Source: JAZDMK01 sp043800975 (GTDB lineage: Bacteria; Bacteroidota; Bacteroidia; Bacteroidales; JAHJDW01). Taken from it: DNA of 34,007 bases. The stretch is taken from NCBI GenBank assembly GCA_043800975.1, contig JAZDMK010000024.1, forward strand, positions 1 through 34,007, written 5' to 3'. The notes below the pieces were generated by a model, which was not told the origin of the DNA, searched no databases, and was given only the letters and a program-made list of their open reading frames with translations. A program made the translations under genes and the position numbers. Below are positions 24,027-31,817 of the stretch, in pieces (positions within the stretch are counted from its first letter, which is position 1; each line of letters begins with the position of its first letter).

Positions 24027-24563
24027 CTATTTGCTCATATTATCAATATCCTTCTGAAGCGTGTTTTCTTCAATCTTAAAGTTGTATTTGGCTGCAAAAT
24101 CGCTTTGTGCCTTGGCAAATCTTTCATCCAGCACACTTTCACGGGCTGAGATAATACTTGAAATTTCATCAATACGCGCAATGTCTTTCTCTGTAATTTC
24201 TGCATCCGGTTTTTTAAGAATTCCGATCATTTCGGCATATTCGTTTGCAACGGTTTCTTTATAAAACACAAAAAGATTCTTTGCTACATCCCGCAATTCC
24301 GTATTGCCTTCATAACCTTTCATTTTAGTTATTTCATTCACGGCATTAACAGTGGTTTGTTTCAATTTTTTGTACTTTTTATCCATGGTGGCTGCATCTC
24401 TGGATTCAAAAGTATTTGACAGAGCAAGGATATCATTGATTACAGTAGCCTGAATAGCGACAATGCTGTTGTTGTAATCCGAAGCTGAGGGTTTGCTTTG
24501 GGCATTAATAGTTCCAAATGAAACCAAAAGAAATCCGAGGGATAAAAGAATCAGTTTTTTCAT
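24027..24563 (-). CDS. Small exported protein, paralogue of the neighbouring lipoprotein
   Basis: 178 residues from ATG 24563, chosen over an in-frame ATG at 24635 because a signal peptide begins there (MKKLILLSLGFLLVSFGTINA, cleavage before QS) and a -7 box lies 21 bases upstream. There is no lipobox, so the product should be soluble in the periplasm or secreted, unlike its lipidated paralogue. Shared blocks: YNNSIVAIQATVINDILAL, GNTELRDVAKNLFVFYKE, EITEKDIARIDEISSIISAR, VLDERFAKAQSDFA and NTLQKDID. Family not recognised. A tandem duplication followed by a change of targeting signal is the simplest history. Confidence 0.8.
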   Translation of the reverse strand: MKKLILLSLGFLLVSFGTINAQSKPSASDYNNSIVAIQATVINDILALSNTFESRDAATMDKKYKKLKQTTVNAVNEITKMKGYEGNTELRDVAKNLFVFYKETVANEYAEMIGILKKPDAEITEKDIARIDEISSIISARESVLDERFAKAQSDFAAKYNFKIEENTLQKDIDNMSK

Positions 24564-24584
24564 GTGTATGTTTTTTATTGAGCA

Positions 24585-24592
24585 CAAAGATA
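24585..24592 (-). promoter_or_regulatory. -7 box of the soluble 178-residue protein gene
   Basis: TATCTTTG on the minus strand, located in the 52-base gap after rsmI. No matching -33 TTG seen, but the octamer is the same as before the genes at 18505 and 31591. Confidence 0.45.
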
Positions 24593-24615
24593 AAGTGAAA
24601 ACAATAAGGGAATCA

Positions 24616-25305
24616 CTAATTTTCTTTCCCTGCAATAATAACTACAAATTCTCCTTTGGGATTTTTAGAAGAAAAGTATACGATCAGTTCTTCCAAAGTT
24701 CCACGTTGGGTTTCTTCGAAGATCTTTGTTAATTCGCGGGAAACGCTTGCTTGCCGATCGTTGCCGAAATACTCTGCAAATTGCTGCAATGCTTTTACAA
24801 TTCGGTGAGGAGATTCGTAAAAAACGATAGTACGTTCTTCTTCTTTCAGAGCAAGCAGGCGTGTGTGGCGGCCTTTTTTATGCGGAAGAAATCCTTCAAA
24901 TACAAAACGGTCGCAGGGCAGGCCAGAATTTACCAATGCAGGAACAAACGCAGTGGGGCCGGGAAGACTCTCTACAAGAATTCCTTTACGCACACACTCG
25001 CGAACCAGCATAAAGCCGGGATCGGAAATTCCCGGAGTTCCGGCATCACTAACTAATGCGGCACTTCGTCCCTCTGAAATCTTTTCTGTAATTTGTTCTG
25101 ATATCGTATGCTCATTGAATTTATGGTATGAAAAAACCTTTGTTTGAATGCCCAGGTGTTTCAATAAAAACAGAGTCTTCCGTGTATCTTCGGCAAGAAT
25201 AAAATCAACTTCTTTTAATATTCGAATTGCACGAAGCGTGATGTCTTCCATATTCCCGATCGGTGTGGGAACAATGATGAGTCTTGGTCCTGCTGCTTTT
25301 TCCAT
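24616..25305 (-). CDS. rsmI: 16S rRNA (cytidine(1402)-2'-O)-methyltransferase
   Basis: RsmI methylates the ribose of C1402 in the ribosomal P site using S-adenosylmethionine. At 229 residues it is shorter than the E. coli protein (286) because it lacks most of the C-terminal extension, which is common in Bacteroidota. Tetrapyrrole-methylase-fold motifs are present: LIIVPTPIGNMEDITLRA, EDTRKT, FSYHKFNEHT, ALVSDAGTPGISDPG, ESLPGPTAFVPALVNSG, FEGFLPHKKG, FYESPHRI and SRELTK. ATG 25305 lies two bases after the stop of the M28 peptidase gene, so the two are cotranscribed. Confidence 0.96.
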   Translation of the reverse strand: MEKAAGPRLIIVPTPIGNMEDITLRAIRILKEVDFILAEDTRKTLFLLKHLGIQTKVFSYHKFNEHTISEQITEKISEGRSAALVSDAGTPGISDPGFMLVRECVRKGILVESLPGPTAFVPALVNSGLPCDRFVFEGFLPHKKGRHTRLLALKEEERTIVFYESPHRIVKALQQFAEYFGNDRQASVSRELTKIFEETQRGTLEELIVYFSSKNPKGEFVVIIAGKEN

Positions 25306-25307
25306 CT

Positions 25308-26621
25308 TCAGAATGTTTTTATAAAATCACGTAAAAGACGAAAATAATTTTCGTAGGCAGTGAGTGGCAGTGTTTCTGCTTTGTCGTATATGTTGTGGTA
25401 TTCGCTGATTCCTCCCATTGTATAAATATAAAAACAGGGAACATTTTTTTCGGTAAACGGATGATGGTCGCTGATGGAAGCCTTGCCGCGCGCCTTTACC
25501 TGTGGCAGATACTTTTTATTGGCATTGATAGCAGTCAGTCGGTCGAATTCATTTTTGCTGACGATAGAATTCACAATCGTTACACCATCGTCCCCGGTTC
25601 CGGCTAAGTCGAGATTTATTAAGAATTTAATTTTCCCCAAAGGAAAGAAAGGTTTAGCTACAAAGGTTTTGGATCCTTCCAACCCAATTTCTTCTCCTGT
25701 AAATGCGATGAAAACAATCGAATACTTGGGTGTGTTTTCTTTCTGTGTATAATATTTTGCAAAGTCCATCATCATTGCAACGCCGCTGGCATTGTCGTTT
25801 GCACCGGGGAAGTATACTTTTCCCATACGTCCAAGATGATCATAATGGGCCGTGATCACAATAAAAGAATCAGGTTGTGCAGATCCCGGAATATAACCGA
25901 TAACATTCTGGGAAGAGTATAACTCAACAAATTCATTGTCAATTCTTGTTTTTATGGTAAATGATTTTTTTGGAAGAAGGCTGCGCCGAATTTCAACGGC
26001 TGGAAACTCTGCTTTTATTTTTAATATTCCGAATTTTGGTTTAGAGTCAGTAACAGTAATGACTCCCTTTGCTTTCAAACCATTGAATCGAACGGCCTCA
26101 AACATCTCTTTGTCTTTTTTATCGGTGATTCCTTTTTCATCTACAACAATGAAATATTTTTTAAAATCTGTTTTTTTAAAATTGTCTAATGCAGTTTTAT
26201 TATAGAATACAGCACTATCGAGCCGAATGGTTTTGTATTTACCGTGTGCGGCGGAAGAGTATGGCATTACAACAAAATCAGCGCCGGGCTTTAGTTTACG
26301 ATGGTTAATCCGAACGTTAGTTACGCCGGAAAAAGAATTTACAGGAAATGTAACTGTTTGAAAGTAGCCGGTATCAAAGCATTTAACACCCATGCTTTTA
26401 AATTCCCTGCGAATAAAGCCAGCACTTTTTTTATCACCGTTGAAATTATAACCGCGTCCTTCAAACGACGGAGAAGCAAGCGTATCAACAATATGACGTG
26501 CATATTTGATATCCTGCGCGAATACGAAGCAGGGAAGAAATAGCAGAATAAAAAAAATAAATTTACAGAAACCTGCGCTCAACAAGGTTCCTGAAAAGGC
26601 TGACCGATGATTTGTTTTCAT
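25308..26621 (-). CDS. M28 family zinc aminopeptidase, exported
   Basis: A 437-residue exported di-zinc peptidase. The signal peptide follows a short charged start (CKFIFFILLFLPCFVFAQ, to about 36). Zinc ligands of the M28 fold can be followed: His259 in TAHYDHLG, Asp276 in GANDNASG, Glu310-Glu311 in FTGEEIGLEGS, Asp338 in NLDLAG and His409 in SEYHNIYD. The middle insert (about 95-225) corresponds to the PA-like domain. Probably an aminopeptidase or dipeptidase in the periplasm. Its ATG lies 59 bases inside the end of the upstream gene; a TTG at 26585 would cut the overlap to 23 bases. It is followed two bases later by rsmI. Confidence 0.9.
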   Translation of the reverse strand: MKTNHRSAFSGTLLSAGFCKFIFFILLFLPCFVFAQDIKYARHIVDTLASPSFEGRGYNFNGDKKSAGFIRREFKSMGVKCFDTGYFQTVTFPVNSFSGVTNVRINHRKLKPGADFVVMPYSSAAHGKYKTIRLDSAVFYNKTALDNFKKTDFKKYFIVVDEKGITDKKDKEMFEAVRFNGLKAKGVITVTDSKPKFGILKIKAEFPAVEIRRSLLPKKSFTIKTRIDNEFVELYSSQNVIGYIPGSAQPDSFIVITAHYDHLGRMGKVYFPGANDNASGVAMMMDFAKYYTQKENTPKYSIVFIAFTGEEIGLEGSKTFVAKPFFPLGKIKFLINLDLAGTGDDGVTIVNSIVSKNEFDRLTAINANKKYLPQVKARGKASISDHHPFTEKNVPCFYIYTMGGISEYHNIYDKAETLPLTAYENYFRLLRDFIKTF

Positions 26622-27336
26622 TCCAGTGATAATGATCTTTTAAATTGTTTAAAACTTCTTCCGCTTCACTGAATGTCTGGCAGCTGGTCTGGATACGGTT
26701 CAGCGCATCGTTGTATTCATGCATATTACCATCGAACAATTCATTAATGAAAAGAAATTTTTCATTGATGCCAATAGCATTTTTTAAATCTTTAATGGGT
26801 TGTTTCTGCACTTTACTGTTGAGGCTGGTTTCGGTCTTTTCTTTTGAAATGGAATCATTCAGCGAAGACTGATTACCGGATAGTTTATCTGCAACGGTTG
26901 AAGATGCTGCTTCAGAAAAAAGGTCGATGGTAGATTTTTGTTTTTTTGAAGTTTCTTTTACAGTCGTGGTTTCAGTTTTTTCAACGGTTACTTCCACCAT
27001 TGTTTCCTCGGTAATAGCTGAAACGACGGGTTCAATTTCAGGTTCGGACTCAACAGTTTTTTCAATTACGACGGGAGGTTCAGGAACCTTTTCAATAATC
27101 ACAGCTTTTTCTATCACTTTTTCAACAGGGACTTCTGCTTTAATTTCCCGCGCAAGGGTATGCGTATTCTGCTTACCAAGAATAACGAGCTTCTCATAAA
27201 ACTCAATGACATTGTTGCGCAAAAGATCAAGTTCGATTTGCGGAATACGATCGGAGTAACCAAGAATTGTTTCAGTCTGTTCGTTGATAAGGTCCAGATC
27301 GGTTTTTAGCTGTCCCTTCAGCAGGTTTTTATCCAT
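26563..27336 (-). CDS. Conserved hypothetical protein with Val/Glu-rich middle
   Basis: 257 residues, no signal peptide or membrane helix, so cytoplasmic. Three parts are visible: an N-terminal helical part (1-65, LDLINEQTETILGYSDRIPQ); a low-complexity middle (about 66-165) rich in Val, Glu, Thr and Lys with repeated VEK/IEK units; and a C-terminal helical domain (IGINEKFLFINELFDGNMHE, then YNDALNRIQTSCQTFSEAEE, ending LVERRFL). The C-terminal block is one I have seen in uncharacterised Bacteroidota proteins near tdk and rsmI, but I know no function. First gene of a three-gene operon with the M28 peptidase and rsmI. Confidence 0.75.
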   Translation of the reverse strand: MDKNLLKGQLKTDLDLINEQTETILGYSDRIPQIELDLLRNNVIEFYEKLVILGKQNTHTLAREIKAEVPVEKVIEKAVIIEKVPEPPVVIEKTVESEPEIEPVVSAITEETMVEVTVEKTETTTVKETSKKQKSTIDLFSEAASSTVADKLSGNQSSLNDSISKEKTETSLNSKVQKQPIKDLKNAIGINEKFLFINELFDGNMHEYNDALNRIQTSCQTFSEAEEVLNNLKDHYHWNENKSSVSLFRNLVERRFL

Positions 27337-27492
27337 GCAGGTTCATTAAATAGTTAAAAAAAAATTACATTTGTCATTGAAAAGAATGATGCACGAAAGT
27401 AAAAAAATAATGATTGCCTTTTTCAATACACAGTTTTTTTCAACACAAAGAATACACAATGTAAATAAAAGCACTGAGCTCAAAGCAGAATA

Positions 27493-28083
27493 ATGTTTTT
27501 AGAAAATAAAATAAACGCGACACCCCGAACCGGAAGCATTGAAGTAATCTGCGGATCGATGTTTTCCGGAAAAACGGAGGAGCTGATCAGGCGGTTAAAG
27601 CGTGCTAAGATTGCGAAACAGAAGGTGGAGATTTTCAAGCCAGCTGTTGATACACGTTATGATGAAGAGAAGGTGGTTTCGCACGATTCGAACGCAATAC
27701 TTTCAACACCTGTGAAGTCGAGTTCTCAAATACTTTTGTTTGCAAACGATGTAGAAGTAGTTGGCGTGGACGAGGCTCAGTTTTTTGATATGGAACTGAT
27801 TAATGTATGTAATATACTTGCGAATCGTGGTATACGTGTGATAATTGCAGGACTGGATATGGATTATCTGGGAAAGCCGTTCGGCCCTATGCCGGGGTTG
27901 ATGGCCATTGCCGAATACGTAACGAAGGTTCATGCTATTTGCATGGGTTGCGGAGATCTGGCGCATCATTCCCACAGAATGGGTGAAAGTGATAAACTGG
28001 TTTTACTGGGTGAAACCGACGAATACCAACCTTTGTGCAGAGGCTGCTTTACGAAGATGATGGAAGAGAAAAGCCCGAGTTGA
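27493..28083 (+). CDS. tdk: Thymidine kinase, type II
   Basis: Phosphorylates thymidine to dTMP with ATP in the salvage pathway. At 196 residues it is of normal length. Motifs: P-loop GSMFSGKTEELIRR (about 22-35), the Walker B / catalytic stretch VVGVDEAQFF with the Glu base, IIAGLDMDYLGKPFGP, and the C-terminal zinc site made by CMGCG (about 153) and CRGC (about 184). The lasso loop holds ETDEYQPLC. It diverges from the operon starting at 27336, across a 156-base AT-rich gap, and ends at a bidirectional terminator. With deoC at the left edge it adds to deoxynucleoside metabolism, but the two are far apart. Confidence 0.97.
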   Translation: MFLENKINATPRTGSIEVICGSMFSGKTEELIRRLKRAKIAKQKVEIFKPAVDTRYDEEKVVSHDSNAILSTPVKSSSQILLFANDVEVVGVDEAQFFDMELINVCNILANRGIRVIIAGLDMDYLGKPFGPMPGLMAIAEYVTKVHAICMGCGDLAHHSHRMGESDKLVLLGETDEYQPLCRGCFTKMMEEKSPS

Positions 28084-28102
28084 TTTTAATCAATTATTTT
28101 AT

Positions 28103-28137
28103 ATAAAAAAAAGGCTGCTCTTTCGATGCAGCCTTTT
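28103..28137. terminator. Bidirectional terminator between tdk and the C25 protease gene
   Basis: AAAAGGCTGC (28109-28118), nine-base loop, GCAGCCTTTT (28128-28137), preceded by an A tract, so it can stop both the plus-strand tdk transcript and the minus-strand C25 transcript. Confidence 0.88.
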
Positions 28138-28156
28138 CAGTAGTTTTATTTTTTAA

Positions 28157-31100
28157 TTAGTTCTTAATAAAGCGAAGTGAGCGTGAACCGTTTTCGGTAA
28201 TCAAGCGGCAGAAATAAATGCCGGGAGATAATGCTGAAACATCGACCATTATCTGATGATCGCCGGCTGCTGTGGATTCGCTCCAAAGATTTTTGATGGT
28301 GCGACCGGTGGCATCATATAAATCAATATTTACATTGCCGGTGGTTTTCAGATCAAAGGTAATCATTGCAGAACCATTGGCGGGATTGGGATAGAAGCCA
28401 AACGCAGCAACACTATTGTTGTCTTCAATACCAATAGGCCCATTCATGGGCGGGAAAATTATATAATCAACCCAGGCAGCATCGGAACCATTAGCCACAG
28501 AGTAATCTTTTACATATGACCAGAGATAAGTATGGCTGCCGGTTGCTATAGGATAAGCAGCACGGGCCCAACCTTCTTCACCCGACCAGCTTCCTTTTTC
28601 AACTCCGTCGACATTGAATTTCAAAAAATCCCATCCACTTTCAGAACTCACTTTATAGTAAAACGAAATGCTATCGTTTCCAGTTGCAGTCATTGTAATA
28701 CTAAGATCAGTTTGCTGACTGTCGGTAATTGTACCTGATTTTGCACAATATAATCCTTCGTAAGGAGATGTGCCGGTTATTGTCCATGGAATTGCACTTG
28801 AATTTACCCAACTGTAATGAGTAAATCCATTGCATTCCCAGTCTTCACTTACAATTCCCACGGTTGCAGAAAAAGTTTTTGCTACGGAGTAGGGAGCGAA
28901 TACAAGAGAATCAAGCATAGGTATTGCCGTTCCAGTGGGTGTTCCGGCTGAGACTGTTACATTGTAAGTAGTGGTTTGCGTACTTCCTGAATTCAATGTT
29001 GCAATCGTTGATGTTGCCGAATTGATGGTAAGCCATGTACTGGCAGAAGAAATTTTTCCAACCGGATTCGTAATGTTTGTATGTCCTGCATTTGTATTCT
29101 GAATAATGATATCAGCAGTTTCACCCGGATCAAGACGGCCGTTATTATTACCCGTTGGATCGCTCACACTCATGTTTCCGATAGTAAGTAAGGGTGCATT
29201 TAGGATAATACTGAAAGTAGATGTCCATGTGTTGCTGGATCCATCGGTAACGACTAAAGAAAATAAAGCAGAATGTCCATCGGGAACATAGTTGTCGACG
29301 GTGAAAGCATACACATTATTCTGTGTTGAGGTGAGGCCTGTATTAATTGTGCCCCAGGTGCCGGTGCTGTCGGTAATTGTAACGTAGGCATCGGTGCTTC
29401 TGAGCTTCGCAGATACGCCGCTGGCATTGTTTATACCCACATTTTCCAGCGTCACATTTAATAATACGCTTTCATTATAATCAGCAAGCGAGTTATTATT
29501 ACCGGCGGCATCGTTGATTGTATGTGCATCATATACAACGTAAGGTCCGGAAGGGGCAATGATATTTACAGTTCCAATGTAGGGTTGTCGGTTTTGTTTT
29601 GTAACAACAACATTCGCTACGCCCGGAACAGTAAATGCAGGGCTGATTGTAATAGTAGCAATCCCGCTTGCATCCGACAATGCAGCACCATATAAAACAT
29701 TGTTCATACTCAGGCCCACATAGGAATAGGGTTCAGAAGTAACGGTAAAGGTTGTTGCTCCGATTAATATAGCAGGGTTGTACGTAACGGTCATCGCGGG
29801 TGGTATAGAGAAATATACCATGAGAGAAGGATCTCCCATGAGGTGATAAATTTCCCAGTAATAATCCAAACTGCTGCCCGACTGTGTCACAGCAAGGTTA
29901 CCGGCAACGTTCATTTGACCTTGTGATGGAAACCATTTTACAAAAGGTTCGCCGTGGGTATGGAAAGCACGGTCATAGGAACCAAGCGTAGAACTTGAAT
30001 ATACTGGGTTCAGAGTAACGGTGGTGCGATAGCCTACGCCCCAGTAAAAATCTTCATTCCAGTAAGTAGAGTTAGATCCGCCGATATAACCAATGGCTCC
30101 TTTTCCGTTAGCGCGCAATAAGGCTTCACCAAAGCATTCAGTTTCATCAAATTTATTGGTCAGACAGCAGTTACCGACCATCAATGGATATTTGTGATTA
30201 TTACCCAATGTTGCAACATCTGAATTTGAGAAAGCAGGATCTGACCAACCGGTAGGTCCGCCGTGGGCTGTATAGTTTGCAAAACAAACGCCTTCACTTA
30301 CATTGTTGATAATTGCAGCTGATGAACTACCTGATGCAGGATAAAGGTATGTGTAGCTGGTCAAACCGTTCGATGAATTAAAATAAGTATCTGTTCCGTA
30401 GTTGATTTGACCGTTTCCATGAATGGCAGCGTAGCTTCCATCAACCCCTGAAACCATCACACATTTGCTTAAGAAAGTAGGATCAGGCATAAGGTACTGT
30501 TCATACTCGAGGGTTTTGTCAATTTGCGGCTGAAGCTGTGCCGTAGAAGTAGCTGAAAAGCGGCCATAATAACAATCGGGGATAAGGTCGCCGTTATATT
30601 CGCAATAATACAAATCAGTAACATGTGACCCGGCAGTACCTGAAAAAGCAGGCACCTGAGCAATATCTCCTACAATCAAAACAAAAGATGGTGCAGGATT
30701 AGATGGAGTACCGCCGGTGTGTAATCCCTGAAGATAAGCTTTGATAGATGTTGTGGTTGTGCCTACAGCTGGATTGTTGGTATAGGCTTCGATTACTTTA
30801 AAACCTTTTTTTGTTTTCCATTGAATGAAGGGCTGAAGGGCAGACTGAAAGGTTATAGGAGATACAATGACGTAAGTTACCGGGTAAGATACCATTGAGT
30901 CTTTGGGTATGGATTTATAATTGGCCATTGCCCCAAAAGAAGATTCAAAGGTAGGAGAATAAAGCCTTTGCTTTTCAGAAATGGTTTTTGCTACATCTGC
31001 ATTTTTATACACAATCTGAACCTGAATGTTTTCAAGTACTTTCAGTTTTTTCTGAACGGGATTGTAAAAAACGGGAGCCACTTCAAGACGAGCAAGCCTT

Positions 31101-31591
31101 ACTCCACGCATTATCCCAACAGGAATCACCTGAACAATTTCATGAGAGAGGTATTCATCTTTCTGATATTCTGTTGCATTGAAAATGAACGGAACCTTTG
31201 ATGGATCCTGACTTTTAGAAAGAGATGGCTGAGATGGGAAAATCATATTTTCAATACCCAACTCAGATAATGAATATTCTTTTTCGGTGTAGGAAAGAAT
31301 CTGAACATCGAATTGAGCATCATAAGGAATTTCAATGAGCTGTTTTAAAACAGGAAGTTTTGGAAGGCCGGGCTTAAGGCTTGTTCCAAAATCCGGAAGT
31401 GCAATTTCCGTAAACAAACCCTTTGAGGTGTTTACATTAAACTTGTTAAAAGAACCTGATGCATCTACAGCAAAAGAGATCGACTTGTAATCGTCAGAAA
31501 AAATTTGCAAAGCCTTTTTTTCCTGATTTTGCGAAAAAAGCCATAAGGGTATGGCAAGGAGCATTAGACAGAGTAAGAATGTTTTTCTCAT
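28157..31591 (-). CDS. Gingipain-like C25 cysteine protease with T9SS type A domain
   Basis: 1144 residues, a secreted protease. Order: signal peptide MRKTFLLCLMLLAIPLWLFS; C25 propeptide (about 25-215); catalytic domain (about 235-600) with the His of TAHGGPTGW (His443) and the Cys of GNCCLTNKF (Cys476, by alignment with ACVNG of gingipain R); an Ig-like domain; CARDB-like segments with DYNESVLLNVTLENVG and DPGETADIIIQN; a cleaved-adhesin-like domain near 930-1055 (SISFYYKVSSESGWDFLKF); and a type A sorting domain at 1065-1144 (GFYPNPANGS, YDATGR, PGIYFCRL). It is not the PorU sortase, which lacks such a C-terminal domain. Cleavage specificity cannot be read from sequence here. Confidence 0.92.
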   Translation of the reverse strand: MRKTFLLCLMLLAIPLWLFSQNQEKKALQIFSDDYKSISFAVDASGSFNKFNVNTSKGLFTEIALPDFGTSLKPGLPKLPVLKQLIEIPYDAQFDVQILSYTEKEYSLSELGIENMIFPSQPSLSKSQDPSKVPFIFNATEYQKDEYLSHEIVQVIPVGIMRGVRLARLEVAPVFYNPVQKKLKVLENIQVQIVYKNADVAKTISEKQRLYSPTFESSFGAMANYKSIPKDSMVSYPVTYVIVSPITFQSALQPFIQWKTKKGFKVIEAYTNNPAVGTTTTSIKAYLQGLHTGGTPSNPAPSFVLIVGDIAQVPAFSGTAGSHVTDLYYCEYNGDLIPDCYYGRFSATSTAQLQPQIDKTLEYEQYLMPDPTFLSKCVMVSGVDGSYAAIHGNGQINYGTDTYFNSSNGLTSYTYLYPASGSSSAAIINNVSEGVCFANYTAHGGPTGWSDPAFSNSDVATLGNNHKYPLMVGNCCLTNKFDETECFGEALLRANGKGAIGYIGGSNSTYWNEDFYWGVGYRTTVTLNPVYSSSTLGSYDRAFHTHGEPFVKWFPSQGQMNVAGNLAVTQSGSSLDYYWEIYHLMGDPSLMVYFSIPPAMTVTYNPAILIGATTFTVTSEPYSYVGLSMNNVLYGAALSDASGIATITISPAFTVPGVANVVVTKQNRQPYIGTVNIIAPSGPYVVYDAHTINDAAGNNNSLADYNESVLLNVTLENVGINNASGVSAKLRSTDAYVTITDSTGTWGTINTGLTSTQNNVYAFTVDNYVPDGHSALFSLVVTDGSSNTWTSTFSIILNAPLLTIGNMSVSDPTGNNNGRLDPGETADIIIQNTNAGHTNITNPVGKISSASTWLTINSATSTIATLNSGSTQTTTYNVTVSAGTPTGTAIPMLDSLVFAPYSVAKTFSATVGIVSEDWECNGFTHYSWVNSSAIPWTITGTSPYEGLYCAKSGTITDSQQTDLSITMTATGNDSISFYYKVSSESGWDFLKFNVDGVEKGSWSGEEGWARAAYPIATGSHTYLWSYVKDYSVANGSDAAWVDYIIFPPMNGPIGIEDNNSVAAFGFYPNPANGSAMITFDLKTTGNVNIDLYDATGRTIKNLWSESTAAGDHQIMVDVSALSPGIYFCRLITENGSRSLRFIKN

Positions 31592-31613
31592 GATAGTTGG
31601 TTTTTAATTATTT

Positions 31614-31621
31614 CAAAGATA
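31614..31621 (-). promoter_or_regulatory. -7 box of the C25 protease gene
   Basis: TATCTTTG on the minus strand, 22 bases before ATG 31591; no TTG at the proper -33 distance. The 226-base divergent gap to the second C25 gene holds no other clear signal; a near match (TATATTAG) at about 31783-31790 could serve the plus-strand gene. Confidence 0.5.
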
Positions 31622-31817
31622 GTAAAAACAAACAAAAAGTTGCATTAACATCAACTTTTTTAGATGTATTTTATTTAATCAATGTTTTACTTTACTTTTT
31701 CATGTAAAAACTAAACACATGAAGATGAAAAAAAAGGTGTTTAGTCTAAAAAAACATTTTATGAAATGTATGTAAAAAAGTGTATATTAGCGGTGCAAAT
31801 CATCAACCTAACCTACA

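Noticed and set aside
28157..31591. PorU, the T9SS sortase (a C25 protein of similar length)
   Set aside because: The protein ends in its own type A sorting domain, which marks it as cargo.
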